Shown here: positions 1-13,046 of the stretch, piece by piece
How the letters are laid out: each line of letters opens with the position of its first letter
How positions within the stretch are numbered: position 1 is the stretch's first letter
NCBI GenBank assembly: GCA_036245805.1
Contig: BTRK01000001.1
Span: 32,622,758-32,686,757 of the forward strand
DNA: 64,000 nucleotides
Origin: Pristionchus mayeri
Taxonomy: Eukaryota; Nematoda; Chromadorea; Rhabditida; Neodiplogasteridae
Reading direction: 5' to 3'
Made by a program: the position numbers and the translations under genes
Notes under the pieces: generated by a model
What the model was told of the DNA's origin: nothing
The model's input: the letters and a program-made list of their open reading frames with translations, nothing else
The model's database searches: none

Positions 1-1339
1 TCCACAGAAGTCTACGGACAGCCATCACATAGCATATCTAATCTAACCTTTTCCGAGAATCTAATCTAGCCTGTTCGCGTTCTTCTTTCTGCTTCTTCTC
101 TTGAGCTATCTCGGAGGCGATTATTTCATCCCGCTCTTCTCGTTTCTGCGCTGCCTCTCTGTTCTGAAATTTTCAAATATATATACTACTACTTCCTCTT
201 TTTCTTTTGCATCTTACATGCTTCTCATCTTCATATTGGCTCTGCAAAGATAAATTCAACCAATATCTCGTCAATTGCTCTTACCTTATCAAATGAGCTC
301 CTCGTCTCGCATTTTCAAGTCATATTTTCGAAATTATAATTTCATCGCAACGAATGGTTGAGGTGATGTATACACCTGTAATATATTGTAGGATATTGTA
401 GGATTGCAACAAAAATGTTGACAAAATTAGAGATAGTGACTGGAAACATTGGGATATGTGGAGAAGGACGAGAGACAGACGGAAAAAATAAGGTCTAGTC
501 GGAGGATCACACATTGAGAAATCATAATCGATCCTAACTGATTAAACCGATTCATCAGTTTTATCAGAGGTTAATATGTATCCCACATATCTCAATCCGT
601 TTTTGGAAGTGCAGTTTGATGATAATTTACTAAGAAGCAAGATCAAGAAGGAAGGACTCAAACAATAACTAAGATTAGCCGCTGCTTTGGAGGAGAGAAA
701 AAGGCGTGACTGAACATATTGGAGAGGAACGGATCGAATTTCTCTGTCCCCACTCCCCTTCCCTTCAGTACCCTTTCCACCAGTGGAGAGAAGGAAGGAA
801 AGGTGTAAAAGCGGTGACTCAGAGCCCGGCATTGCTGTGATAGTCTTAGATCTTCTATTGTGAAAGATTTCAATTCGGATGAAGCGAATCTATTCCTATA
901 TCCCTATAGGGCAGGAAATGTGTTGCCTATCTTAGCTTCTCTTTTTCTTGCTCCCCTCTCTATCCCCCCTCGCTTTTGCACACTATAAACCGAACAGGAA
1001 CTGCATCGAATAGATCGACTAGAAATGACGAGAAAAAAAATATATTTTCTCGTCATTTATATGCTCCATATATGCTCCTTCTCCTTCCAATCATTGGGAA
1101 ACGTGCATTAATCTTAGGTCTGCTGGTAAAGATTTCACGAGGAAAAAGTGGGTAGAATATGTATTATGGAAAGTTTATAGAATTGCCAATGAGCATGCCA
1201 GAATACAATTTAAAATGACAATTACGCGGAATTAACGTTTGGAATCGAATGAACATGAGATTTGCAAATTCCTCATGTGCAACCCTAGCTGAAAGGAATT
1301 GGTTGGAATCTGTTAAATTAAATTTCTACACCTTTTTAG
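1..1339. other. Gene-free repeat-rich DNA
   Basis: No open frame here shows conserved motifs or exon structure. The stretch contains purine/pyrimidine-rich runs and pieces of dispersed repeats that recur later, for example a 'gaacaggaactgcatcgaat' type segment near 997 that resembles ones near 5296 and 11200. A short A/T-rich hairpin (stem 'aaatgacgagaaaa') lies near 1023-1061. I see no promoter, RNA gene or recognisable coding exon. Confidence 0.6.
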
Positions 1340-1860
1340 TACGTTTTCGTAGCCATAGCCAACGACAACCATAAATTATTCGTTGAAGGTACCTCAACTC
1401 ACTAATTCGAGGAAGTTCTGCAGAAAAGACTTAAAAAGGCAGAATCACCCATCTTACTTGCCTTGTTCTAGTGCATGACAGATGAGTATTGATCCAACCT
1501 TGTAAATCAGTATCTTTATGGTGCGTTTATCGCCGCCGATCCTCCTCATTGCTAGGTCAGAATGACTCGTCCAGGGGGGTAAAACGACGGGAAATGAGGG
1601 GTCAAATCTCCTCTCCAGGGGGGGGGGGGGGGTCAGAATGAGCGTTTTGAGGGGTCTGGAGAGGTGTCAAATCGAGCTCGGAGAGAGGGGAAATGTAGTC
1701 AAATGAGTTTCTCCAATATCAGCGTGTTCTCGTGCAAAGAGAACTGCATCAATTTTAAGGTATTCGAGTGCTGAAACAAGTGACGTCAGAATAAATACGT
1801 CAAACGGACATTTTAATATTCGCATGCAAACCAAAACAAGCACAAACATAGTCCAGGTGT
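1340..1860 (+). repeat. Copy 1 of a 0.5-kb repeat module
   Basis: This block, from the 'acgttttcgtagccatagcc' end through 'aaggtattcg' and on to 'gcatgcaaaccaaaacaagc', recurs inverted at 2995-3490 and again in direct orientation at 9016-9430. A poly-G run inside it differs in length between copies: a long run near 1617-1632, about 13 C near 3207-3219 on the opposite strand, and only six G near 9292. No coding function is apparent; the open frames over it are not conserved beyond the repeat itself. Confidence 0.75.
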
Positions 1861-2094
1861 AGAGACCGAGTGTTATGCCGTATCGTCAAATATATTAGAA
1901 ATAGAAGAGTCTCACAATTGAAATCGGGAAAAATTTCTGTTTATATTTATTATCATTCCAAAAACACTTCAAACAATTTAACCGAAAAGTAATCAATCTA
2001 GCGATCGCAACCTTGCATCAATTTTTCGTGTTTTGTTCTAGAGCTCAATTCATGCTTTCCGAAAGCGTCGATCGCGAGGAAATGCCCCGCATAC

Positions 2095-2994
2095 TCCACA
2101 ATTGTCCTGAAAATACATCTAATTACTCGCCGCTAATAATAAGTGCATCTATTTGTTCGAGTCAGTTTCTTTGAGCAATCTCTTCTCAAGCTTCGAGAAA
2201 GTCTAAGGAATGTTGAAAGCGTGATCCCCTTTTTTCGTTCTCAAATAATTACCAAGTCATATAGAACATAAATTTGAAAAAACATAAATTTGAAAAATTT
2301 GAAAAACAAAAATTCAAAAAAATCGAAAAATGTCCAAAATTGATCTTGGCCAAAATGATGTCAAACCTGCTTTTCATGAGCTCTAACATGAAAATTCGGT
2401 TTCTACGCATGGAAAAATGTCGGAAAACCTCCTTTATTTATAATTTATACATTTTATTACGTAGATTCCGAAAATCGTATCGAGAATGTGCACCTCGGAC
2501 ATTTTTAGATCGATATACTCGATTATTTTGATGAAAAAGTGGTTTTTCGGGCTAAACTTTTTTATTTCGCAATTTCTCGCACTCAGATATCGAAATTCGT
2601 TTTATACGCGTGAAAATACACCAGAAATTCTATATCACGTATCATTCTGAGATATCGACTTTTTCGACCTCCAAAATGGGGGGTACCTGTAATTTTTTCA
2701 AAATCGATCCCTAGCATTAGTCATTGCGGCCGTCAATCAGCACTCGGTACCCACACGAAAAAAAGTTTGGGATTTATCGAATTTTTGGCCATCCGTGGAC
2801 CTGTTACGTTCTCTGGTGGACGGTCTCTTAAATGTCTTTGGTAATTATTTGAGAACGAAAAAGGGGGATCACGCTTTCAACATTCCTTAGATTTTCTCGA
2901 AGCTTGAGAAGAGATTGCTCAAAGAAACTGACTCGAACAAATAGATGCACTTATTATTAGCGGCGAGTAATTAGATGTATTTTCAGGACAATTG
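2095..2994. repeat. Nested inverted repeat, arms about 155 bp
   Basis: The segment 2095-2253, ending 'ctcaaataattaccaa', returns as its reverse complement at 2839-2994, beginning 'ttggtaattatttgag'. The arms enclose about 585 bases of A/T-rich sequence. The structure lies between copies 1 and 2 of the flanking 0.5-kb module, so 1340-3490 as a whole reads as an inverted repeat with an interrupted centre. It resembles a foldback or non-autonomous DNA element. No transposase is visible. Confidence 0.7.
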
Positions 2995-5539
2995 TGCTTG
3001 TTTTGGTTTGCATGCGAATATTAAAATGTCCGTTTGACGTATTTATTCTGACGTCACTTGTTTCAGCACTCAAATACCTTAAAATTGATGCAGTTCTCGT
3101 TGCACGAGAACACGCTGATATTGGAGAAACTCATTTGACTACATTTCCCCTCTCTCCGAGCTCGATTTGACACCTCTCCAGACCCCTCAAAACGCTCATT
3201 CTGACCCCCCCCCCCTGGAGAGGATATTTGACCCCTCATTTCCCGTCGTTTTACCCCCCTGGACGAGTCATTCTGACCTAGCAATGAGGGGGATCGACGA
3301 CAATAAACGCACCATAAAGATACTGGTTTACAAGGTTGGCTCAATACTCATCTGTCATGCACTAGCACAAGGCAAGTAAGATGGGTGATTCTGCCTTTTT
3401 AAGTCTTCTCTGCAAAACTTCCTCGAATTAGTGAGTTGAGGTACCTTCAACGAATAATTTATGGTTGTCGTTGGCTATGGCTACGAAAACGTACTGTCTA
3501 AGAAACACACACATCAAGGTGAAATAGGCACCTGTAGTAGATATTAACGAAAATTAGCAAGGTACTAAGTGCGTAAAATGAATCACAGAAGAAAGCATAG
3601 TTCAAAGTTTAGTTGTTCCCTGTTTTAGTTGTTCCCTGCACTCTCAACAGTGAGAGTGACTCCAAACAGTGAATAAGCTTAGCAAGTGATTTTGAAGAAA
3701 GGAGGCGATCACGCAATTTCGTTTGATTAACAGATTAAGCCATCGGAGAGAAGTGAACTAAAATAAGGTTAATTGTGGCTGGCATGTCGCAATCTGTATT
3801 TTTCTCTTCTCAGTTTTCCTTATTTATTTATCTTGAAGTCATTTCGATTGGAGCAATCTTTACTTCTGACGAGGAAAGGCCGAACAGTGTTGAACGGGCG
3901 ATGTTGTTTATCAAGTAACGAATACCATTTCCAACTACAATTTAGTGAATACACACTTTGAGGACTTCGAACTTGATTAATCCCGTGCGCAGATCCTTGA
4001 ACGATTGTCTCCTAGTGACGCGAATTGCTTAGTGAAGTGTCAATGACTAGTCGGTCTTGATCGTCGGAGGGGAGAAATTTCTACTGTACCTCCTGCAAAA
4101 TTTATAATCTTTCCCATTCTCTGCAACCTGAGAACTCCGAGATTATCATTTCACATTTAACTTCAACGTTGAGAACTTAGAGGATTGCGAATTGGCGAAA
4201 AAAAAAGCTAGAATCTTCAGTGAACGAACTAAAACTCACGTTAAGTCTGTAGCTAATGAATTTTAGGATGTGATTGAACACTTCCTCCTTTTTGCTCGCA
4301 TCCTTTAAAAAGTAAGTTTTATGAATTTGAGTATAAGCACTAGTGTTGCTAAGGCGGCACTCCTCATCTCGTGTGTTCTCTCTAAAGTTCGTAATTCGGG
4401 CCTTCGTCTCTTCATTCCCCACACCCTCTAGACCGATGAGAGAGTGTGTAAAATGAAGAGACCGCGGTATTGTTTCTCGAACTCTAATTCTCTCGCTTGT
4501 CAAACACAGAACGAAGGAGCGTATGAAACGATTAGATCAACAGTCAATTTGCCATCACTAATTGCAACGTCCCGATATTTATATATCTCTCTGACTCTTT
4601 TTCTCACCCTCTCTTTCCCATTTCCCTGTCGAAGTTATTCGTTCACTTGCGGATAAAGAATTGGTCTGAACTAGTCGCACTGAATAGAATTGACAATTCG
4701 AAGTCGAATGCGAATTCGCAATAGCCTCCTCGGATTTCGCTATATGCAAGGAGGAGGCGATTAGGAATTCAGAATTCGACTCCGAATTGCCAACCCAATC
4801 GCCGAACCCACAGATAAACTATGGAGAACGTACCGGCTTTGGAGCTTCGAATCCTGCTGCAATGAATTTTCCAACGGGGCACAGTGGATAGAGGCAGCTG
4901 TGCGTCGTATTAAGTTTTTCGACTTTCATCGGCGAATTCATGATTTCACCTCGTTCAAATCTGAAAATCACGACTTGCTCCTTTTCTGTTACTGGAAAGC
5001 TCATGTTTACATATTAAACAAACCATATCGTGTAGTACCGCTATGTGTTTGATAATTGCGGCATTCAGGAAACACGTGTTGCCTGGCAGAGACGGAGTAG
5101 GCGTCTAGAAGTGAGTGAAATGTGTTAATTTCGAAAAAGAAGTTTGGAAACGAATCATCAGTAAAAATACAAGCGTGCGCACGAGTCGATTATACAAACG
5201 AAACGCGGCAAAGAAGAAAAGGTAACGCTTTCCTCCCCATCCAAATCTCATCTCCCTCCTCTCTGCTCACTTTTTTGAACGCTTCCCAATCGAACAGGAA
5301 TTGCGTCGATTCTAGCTGCTTCCTTCACTCAAAACCAAGGTCGATAATAAAAGTCGATAATATACCAGATCTTTATTTCTGCTGAAAAATAATCAAGAAT
5401 ACGCACAAACCAGGGCTGTGCGTAAAATTGTTTTCGTTTTTTTTTAAACGTAATTTTACGAAAAAAATTTCCGTAAAATTCGTAAAATTTTCGTAAAACT
5501 TTCTCTTTTCGTGTATGTTGAAAAAACATTTTCTAAAAT

Positions 5540-5680
5540 TCAAGCACATTGAGAAAATTTTTATGATACCAATTTTCCTCATCCTTGCCTCATCTTTGCA
5601 ATGATTTTTACAGTTAAAACTTTTTTTAACATTTTTTTTAAAAAATTGGTATCATAAAAATTTTCTCAATGTGCTTGATT
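5540..5680. repeat. Small palindrome inside the left arm
   Basis: The sequence 'attgagaaaatttttatgat' near 5550 is mirrored by its reverse complement near 5645-5670, with an A/T-rich loop. The same structure occurs inverted in the right arm around 6700-6830. It marks the inner edge of the big palindrome and may have seeded it. Confidence 0.6.
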
Positions 5681-6076
5681 TGGGTGAATGGAACTGGAAA
5701 AATGGAACTGGAATTTTTGGACGCTTTTCAGCAACCGAAAATACATTATATCTCGACCGAGAAAAAAAGTACGGACTGGTAGAAATATGCGTGAAAGTAC
5801 ACGAGATTAAGCAAAGTTAAAACTGGTCGACCAGGAGATGATTTCGTTTCTAGTTCACTTTGCAATAAATTAGGAAATCATGAAAACGCAATTCAAGTTC
5901 ATTTCAAGTCATCAAAATATCTCAACCGATTCATAACATGAATGAATACTTGAAGAAAAGTCGTAAAATCGTAAAATTCGTAAAACGTAAAATGCACAAC
6001 CCTGGCACAAACTACAAGGAGAATCAGGTAGGGATGGCAATAAATGCCTCTCTTCATTCAACACTTCCTCGGAGCA

Positions 6077-6158
6077 ATGGTCTGACTCTCTTCAGTTTGC
6101 ACGCTCTCTCGTTTCTCTGACCGGCGAGAGAGCGTGCAAACTGAAGAGAGTCAGGCCA
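6077..6158. repeat. Hairpin MITE, GAGAGAGCGTGCAAACTGAA family
   Basis: About 35 bases (containing 'cagtttgcacgctctctcg') are followed by a 13-base loop and then the reverse complement. The unit is almost perfectly palindromic. A very similar hairpin lies at 40488-40572, and related diverged stems occur near 4430, 34480, 41060, 44620, 54200 and 58140. It behaves like a small palindromic MITE family. Confidence 0.8.
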
Positions 6159-9100
6159 TTACTCCTTTCTCGACGCTCCACCGGTTGAGATCATGTGTAA
6201 ACTAAATAGACTGTGAGCGGAAGTTCGAAATCTACTATACAGATTTCTATCTACTATATAGAGGAACCCGAAGATTCTCTTACTGAGCACTTGATTGTCA
6301 TGTTATTGACAGCGAGTCACTTTCCCTTGGAGATAAAGAAGAGATCAAACGTTGAGTTGGTTCCGTGGCTTTTTTGGTTTAGCTTCATATCGATTGCGGT
6401 ATTGGAATATTTTTTATGCTCAGTAGATCAATAACAAGTGGAAATGAACGCATTTTATTCAATAAATCGAATTCTTTCTTCTCGCGCCACACATTTTTCA
6501 TACTCGGGAGGAATCTTTAGGAGTGAATGAGATTCGCAAAATCGATTGCGACGGTTCCTGATTCCTGCAACGAAAATACTATACAACGAAATTAATCAGC
6601 AGGTTCTACGCCCTACTATCGTCTTGCTTCTTTGGCATTAGGTCGGGCGAGAACTATGACGACATACCGCCTTTGATCTGTTAATCTGTAAATTTGATCT
6701 GTAAATTTTTATGATACCAATTTTTTACAAAAAATATAAAAAAAAGTTTTAACTGTAAAAATCATTGCAAAGATGAGGCAAGGATGAGGAAAATTGGTAT
6801 CATAAAAATTTTCTCAATGTGCTTGAATTTTAGAAAATGTTTTTTCAACATACACGAAAAGAGAAAGTTTTACGAAAATTTTACGAATTTTACGGAAATT
6901 TTTTTCGTAAAATTACGTTTAAAAAAAAACGAAAACAATTTTACGCACAGCCCTGGTTTGTGCGTATTCTTGATTATTTTTCAGCAGAAATAAAGATCTG
7001 GTATATTATCGACTTTTATTATCGACCTTGGTTTTGAGTGAAGGAAGCAGCTAGAATCGACGCAATTCCTGTTCGATTGGGAAGCGTTCAAAAAAGTGAG
7101 CAGAGAGGAGGGAGATGAGATTTGGATGGGGAGGAAAGCGTTACCTTTTCTTCTTTGCCGCGTTTCGTTTGTATAATCGACTCGTGCGCACGCTTGTATT
7201 TTTACTGATGATTCGTTTCCAAACTTCTTTTTCGAAATTAACACATTTCACTCACTTCTAGACGCCTACTCCGTCTCTGCCAGGCAACACGTGTTTCCTG
7301 AATGCCGCAATTATCAAACACATAGCGGTACTACACGATATGGTTTGTTTAATATGTAAACATGAGCTTTCCAGTAACAGAAAAGGAGCAAGTCGTGATT
7401 TTCAGATTTGAACGAGGTGAAATCATGAATTCGCCGATGAAAGTCGAAAAACTTAATACGACGCACAGCTGCCTCTATCCACTGTGCCCCGTTGGAAAAT
7501 TCATTGCAGCAGGATTCGAAGCTCCAAAGCCGGTACGTTCTCCATAGTTTATCTGTGGGTTCGGCGATTGGGTTGGCAATTCGGAGTCGAATTCTGAATT
7601 CCTAATCGCCTCCTCCTTGCATATAGCGAAATCCGAGGAGGCTATTGCGAATTCGCATTCGACTTCGAATTGTCAATTCTATTCAGTGCGACTAGTTCAG
7701 ACCAATTCTTTATCCGCAAGTGAACGAATAACTTCGACAGGGAAATGGGAAAGAGAGGGTGAGAAAAAGAGTCAGAGAGATATATAAATATCGGGACGTT
7801 GCAATTAGTGATGGCAAATTGACTGTTGATCTAATCGTTTCATACGCTCCTTCGTTCTGTGTTTGACAAGCGAGAGAATTAGAGTTCGAGAAACAATACC
7901 GCGGTCTCTTCATTTTACACACTCTCTCATCGGTCTAGAGGGTGTGGGGAATGAAGAGACGAAGGCCCGAATTACGAACTTTAGAGAGAACACACGAGAT
8001 GAGGAGTGCCGCCTTAGCAACACTAGTGCTTATACTCAAATTCATAAAACTTACTTTTTAAAGGATGCGAGCAAAAAGGAGGAAGTGTTCAATCACATCC
8101 TAAAATTCATTAGCTACAGACTTAACGTGAGTTTTAGTTCGTTCACTGAAGATTCTAGCTTTTTTTTTCGCCAATTCGCAATCCTCTAAGTTCTCAACGT
8201 TGAAGTTAAATGTGAAATGATAATCTCGGAGTTCTCAGGTTGCAGAGAATGGGAAAGATTATAAATTTTGCAGGAGGTACAGTAGAAATTTCTCCCCTCC
8301 GACGATCAAGACCGACTAGTCATTGACACTTCACTAAGCAATTCGCGTCACTAGGAGACAATCGTTCAAGGATCTGCGCACGGGATTAATCAAGTTCGAA
8401 GTCCTCAAAGTGTGTATTCACTAAATTGTAGTTGGAAATGGTATTCGTTACTTGATAAACAACATCGCCCGTTCAACACTGTTCGGCCTTTCCTCGTCAG
8501 AAGTAAAGATTGCTCCAATCGAAATGACTTCAAGATAAATAAATAAGGAAAACTGAGAAGAGAAAAATACAGATTGCGACATGCCAGCCACAATTAACCT
8601 TATTTTAGTTCACTTCTCTCCGATGGCTTAATCTGTTAATCAAACGAAATTGCGTGATCGCCTCCTTTCTTCAAAATCACTTGCTAAGCTTATTCACTGT
8701 TTGGAGTCACTCTCACTGTTGAGAGTGCAGGGAACAACTAGAATCGATGCAATACCTTTTCGGTTAGCAAGAGTTCAAAAAAGAGGGCTGAGAGGGGGGA
8801 TGAGATGGAGAAGAGAAGAACATCATTCACTTTTCCTCCCTCGCCGTCTCTATAAGCGGATCGTATTCACATTCATTACTTTACCAGCTCACTCGAGCGT
8901 TTTGAACTATGCTTTCTTCTGTGATTCATTTTACGCACTTAGTACCTTGTTAATTTTCGTTAATATCTACTACAGGTGCCTATTTCACCTTGATGTGTGT
9001 GTTTCTTAGACAGTACGTTTTCGTAGCCATAGCCAACGACAACCATAAATTATTCGTTGAAGGTACCTCAACTCACTAATTCGAGGAAGTTCTGCAGAAA

Positions 9101-9430
9101 AGACTTAAAAAGGCAGAATCACCCATCTTACTTGCCTTGTGCTAGTGCATGACAAATGAGTATTGAGCCAACCTTGTAAACCAGTATCTTTATGGTGCGT
9201 TTATCATCGTCGATCCCCCTCATTGCTAGGTCAGAATGACTCGTCCAGGGGGGTAAAACGACGTTAAATGAGGGGTCAAATCTCCTCTCCAGGGGGGTCA
9301 GAATGAGCGTTTTGAGGGGTCTGGAGAGGTGTCAAATCGAGCTCGGAGAGAGGGGAAATGTAGTCAAATGAGTTTCTCCAATATCAGCGTGTTCTCGTGC
9401 AACGAGAACTGCATCAATTTTAAGGTATTC

Positions 9431-11296
9431 GTAATTCCTGTACTCAATTCCTTTTTCCACGCAATTCCTGTACTCCACAAAATGCCAATTGCAGCAAATG
9501 CCCAGCAACCGCAAAAACGCCCTGTAAATGTATCTTCCAATTACCCACATTTACCCATCACCGATACACGGCATTGATCACTAAATTTCGTAATTCGGGA
9601 CCCAGTCTTTCTCCTTTACTAAATATTTTCATCGGTTTCGTTGCACAGAGTGTATAGTATGACAAGAGATTTATATCGCTTTTCGAATTCCACTGAACCT
9701 CATTATGAGCAGTTGATAGGAGTAATTATATATTAATTATCGATTTGCCGTACTCACCTTGACGAAATACTCACCTACTCACCTACTCACCTACTCACCT
9801 TGACGAAGATTTGACGAAATCCGTATCTTTTAATGTTCCCCTATAGTGATACTTTTCATTCCCTGCAATAGTACAAATTGCATTGCTGCATCTTAATGCA
9901 CATGCACAGATGAATTAATACTTAATGCACAAATCACCTTGTTATTGAAAAACGACATCATCCTGTATAGAATATACCAACTGAGGCGAATTATGCACCT
10001 GAAAGAATTTTCAAATATAATCTTGATGTTGATGGTAAAACATTAGTACAAACATAATATCCTGTTTGAAATTGATGTGATCGAGACATTATGTACACCA
10101 TAATGATGTGAGTAATAGCAATGTAAGAAAAGCGAGAGAAGTGAACGAGCTGCAGCTCTTATCTCCTCTCCTCTCCTCTTTATCTGCCTTCATTTTTTTT
10201 TGCCCATGCACTCTTTTCTATTCTGCTTCCTCTACTTTTTCTATTCCTTCTACCTCCTCTCTCTCTCCTTACCGCGTTTTATTGCCGTCTAGAGAACGCA
10301 ACGGTAAGCGCATCAATTATCTTTCTCGAACACCCAAACCAGTCATATATTGGTCAAAAAAATCTAGAATTGTATGTTGCTCGCATTCCTAACCATTCTT
10401 GCAATTGGAGACAATTGGAATTGAATTACTTTATTATCATAAACCCAATTACAATTGTCCAAGAACTCTTTCAGCGTCCACATTCACTCTATACCTGAAA
10501 CAGTCACAGGTAGAAGCCTATTCATGAAGATGGTATTGACACCATCTCATTGCACAGTAACCCGTGACATTGGATTTGTAGATGAGCATGGGCGATGGGT
10601 GCACAGGTGATCTCGCGTAACGCCGAGCTTGCGTTTCGCCTTAATAACATGTTTAATATTTTTATATTAAACGCATGTGAATGCTCAAATAGATTTTCGT
10701 TGCCTTAGTCGTAATCGCGTAGTCGCAAATAGACTAAGATAAATCAATTTACGATCTGCATTACGCATCGAGGCTCATATTCTAGACAGAGAGATTTGTA
10801 TTACCAATTTATTTTTTCACATTCAGGAGACTTACTCTTAGGCGATTCCTTCGAATCGCCAACTTCGTCCAGTCCTCCACAGTTGTTATCTGCCTTTTCA
10901 CGATAGACCTCGGATCTCAGTCTCTAGTTGATCTATTATTGAAATCGACGACATTTGACAAAACACTCGCTTTGGCATTGAGATGAAGTAAGCATCTGGA
11001 ATACAGTGTATTTTAGAAAATTATGACAAATATGATGCGCAAATCGCGAAAGCAAGTGTGGAAACAAGAATATTTCAACGGTTCGAGTGAACTGGTCAAG
11101 AATGAAGGTGAAGAGGATCGAATGAAAGATACATCGATGGGAAAAGTGCGCGCATGCTCCCTTTGCATCTCCCTCCTCTCTGCCCCCCTTGCGAACCGAA
11201 CAGGAATTCGTCAACTCTTGCTGTTCCCCTGCCTGTGATCGACAATGCTCACTTTTCATTGAAGAACGAAACAAAAAAATAGAAACAAAAACAATT
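9431..11296. other. No confident gene; short repeats
   Basis: This intergenic stretch contains an 8-base microsatellite ('cacctact' about four times near 9775-9802), a pyrimidine-rich tract near 10150-10270 and fragments of dispersed repeats. One copy of the recurring palindromic motif 'aggcgaattatgcacctg' lies near 9984. Open frames of up to 165 codons on the minus strand (10936-11433) have no family motif and overlap repeat-like sequence. Confidence 0.55.
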
Positions 11297-11528
11297 TTAA
11301 TCGATAATATAGCGGGATTGTCGCCTGAATCTTGATGCAGCTTCGATTCGTCTTGTTTGTTGGAAGCGAATAGTAGTGACAACGATGCCGGCAGACCTCC
11401 TTGTACGGGTGTACCCGGAAACCGCATGAACAATATCCCCTCCTAATAATAATTTACTCCCTGTCAAGAAAAGAGAGGGGGCATCTGCAGCTTCCACGAT
11501 CTCCCATGCACAACTGGCACTCTCGTTC

Positions 11529-11819
11529 CTATTCGATGGGATGATATGCATTCTGAATGAGCTGGGCAGGTCGCTCCTTATAGTGCTCGTCGTGAGCAAG
11601 TCGCTCCTTTTCATCCACATTCACCTTCCTCCTCACATCTCGTTGTACGCCAGCATCCTGAAGCTGGATATCAAGGATGCCGACTCCTTCCCCATCTATC
11701 CATTTCAGCTTTAAAAAAGGTTCTTCTAACCGTTGGTGCACATCAGTGGTTGTCCACTGGTCACTACTGGCAAACCACTGGTTGGCCCTCCCAACGGGAT
11801 TACTCGGCTCTTTTCGCAC
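11529..11819 (-). CDS. Unrecognised 96-codon open frame, doubtful
   Basis: The frame runs from an ATG to a TAG on the minus strand. Its composition is protein-like (hydrophilic, with 'FLKLKWIDGEGVGILDIQ' and a charged C-terminal half rich in Glu, Lys and Arg), unlike the low-complexity frames around it. I recognise no domain, signal peptide or membrane segment. There is no clear splice acceptor just upstream. It could be the last exon of an unrecognised gene, a fragment of a transposon protein, or chance. An overlapping minus-strand frame (11297-11620) is about as long, which weakens the case. Confidence 0.2.
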   Translation of the reverse strand: MRKEPSNPVGRANQWFASSDQWTTTDVHQRLEEPFLKLKWIDGEGVGILDIQLQDAGVQRDVRRKVNVDEKERLAHDEHYKERPAQLIQNAYHPIE

Positions 11820-12167
11820 GCAAATTAGGAGGGCTCTCGGGATACACTAATATGCACAGAAGCACTTGAGGGCGTACAAAAACCAACCTTTCAATCATAA
11901 TTTGCATAGAAGAAATAACGATACCACAGAAGCAGTGGAGAACGGCTAAGCGACACTCAGAATGAGCTTAGACCGTGACCCCAGTGATTACTCGATATGA
12001 TTGACTATTATTGATCAGATTCACTCTTAGTTTGAATCTTGGAGGGAGGTAACGGCCCTTGCCTTGTACCCTATAGCTTTCAAAATGAATGCCCTACTGC
12101 CTTGAGCAAACTCTATTAGATCTGCCAGAAAATAGTGTTCGTTTAAAGGAGGAGCAAAGGCAAAGCT

Positions 12168-12257
12168 ACAAATTCGACTCTTTCATTACCATTAGCTATC
12201 CTCAACGATAAGACAAATTCGACTCTTTCATTACCACTAGCTATCCTCAACGATAAG
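12168..12257. repeat. Tandem duplication, 45 bp x 2
   Basis: Two adjacent 45-base units each begin 'acaaattcgactctttcatt' and end 'caacgataag'. They differ at one position (ccattag against ccactag). Near-identity suggests a recent event. No coding context is visible. Confidence 0.9.
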
Positions 12258-13046
12258 AGATTTTGAAAATTTCACGTGTTCATCTCTGCGCTGTACTGAG
12301 TTATCGCAACTTGGCTCATTCCCAGCCATGGACATCAGGGAAGGAGCGAGAGAGCGCGCGAATTAGAGAGAGTCACCCTCTCGTTTCCCTAACAGCGCGC
12401 GGTTGCCGAGACTCCTTTAAAGTTGCCTATGAATCATGACATTGCAATCCCCTTTCCCCTTAGATATTGCGAATTCCAAGGAGCCATCGTGACATATTAT
12501 AGTCGGTGAGCATCTTCCCACTCGCCTCTCCGCTCTCATCGTCCTTCGACGTACCGGAGGTTGGTGAACATACAAATTGATGGAGTGAACTGTGTGTTCA
12601 CGTATAAATTGGACACGTCTTTGAAACACATGTGTATAATGATGTCAATATGATTTTGGGGTTGTATGTTATTCTATTTCCATGATGATAACATATAAAT
12701 AAGTTACTCTAAACTAAAGCAGACACGCTCTATTTTAGGTTCGTGCAACGGATGTTTTGTTGCACATACCAACATGTACTCGAGACGCAATCGTACGAGC
12801 ATAACAAGAAACTTAGCACGCGAGTGGGAGTTGCAACCATTTGACCGATGTGGATCCTTCAAGCATCTTTCGGTATAACAAAATTCCTGATGCATACGTT
12901 CATTATAATAGCTTATGTATCATATAAACATCCTTCCCCAAATAGTCTTTATCAATAATAAATGTTTATATCCCCTATATTGTAAACAATATATCATTTC
13001 ATCTGAGAAATTACATGCACTTGGGTGAGTAGGCAATACATATTCG
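12258..13046. other. Intergenic region 3' of the esterase gene
   Basis: A diverged hairpin with 'gagagagcgcgcg' and 'ctctcgtttccctaacagcg' arms lies near 12345-12405, related to the palindromic MITE family seen elsewhere. The remainder is A/T-rich with no supported exon. Confidence 0.5.

Larger units (their letters stand above)
3074..9430. repeat. Giant palindrome, arms 2.6-2.7 kb
   Basis: The left arm, about 3074-5658, is the reverse complement of the right arm, about 6708-9430. Paired positions sum to 12366 over roughly 3650-5650, where several open frames on one strand are identical to frames on the other (for example 4177-4503 minus and 7863-8189 plus, 108 codons each). Outside this the left arm lacks about 141 bases that the right arm has (about 8737-8911). 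The central spacer, about 5660-6700, is not palindromic overall but holds smaller hairpins. The mirrored frames match no family I recognise and are probably not genes. The near-identity of the arms implies a recent inverted duplication, arm-to-arm gene conversion, or an assembly artefact. Confidence 0.9.

Noticed and set aside
4177..8189. Pairs of identical proteins on opposite strands (for example 108 codons at 4177-4503 and 7863-8189)
   Set aside because: They are mirror images produced by the palindrome, show no conserved motif and have no codon-use or splice evidence.
10936..11433. 165-codon minus-strand frame
   Set aside because: No family motif or plausible start, it overlaps other open frames, and part resembles dispersed repeat sequence.
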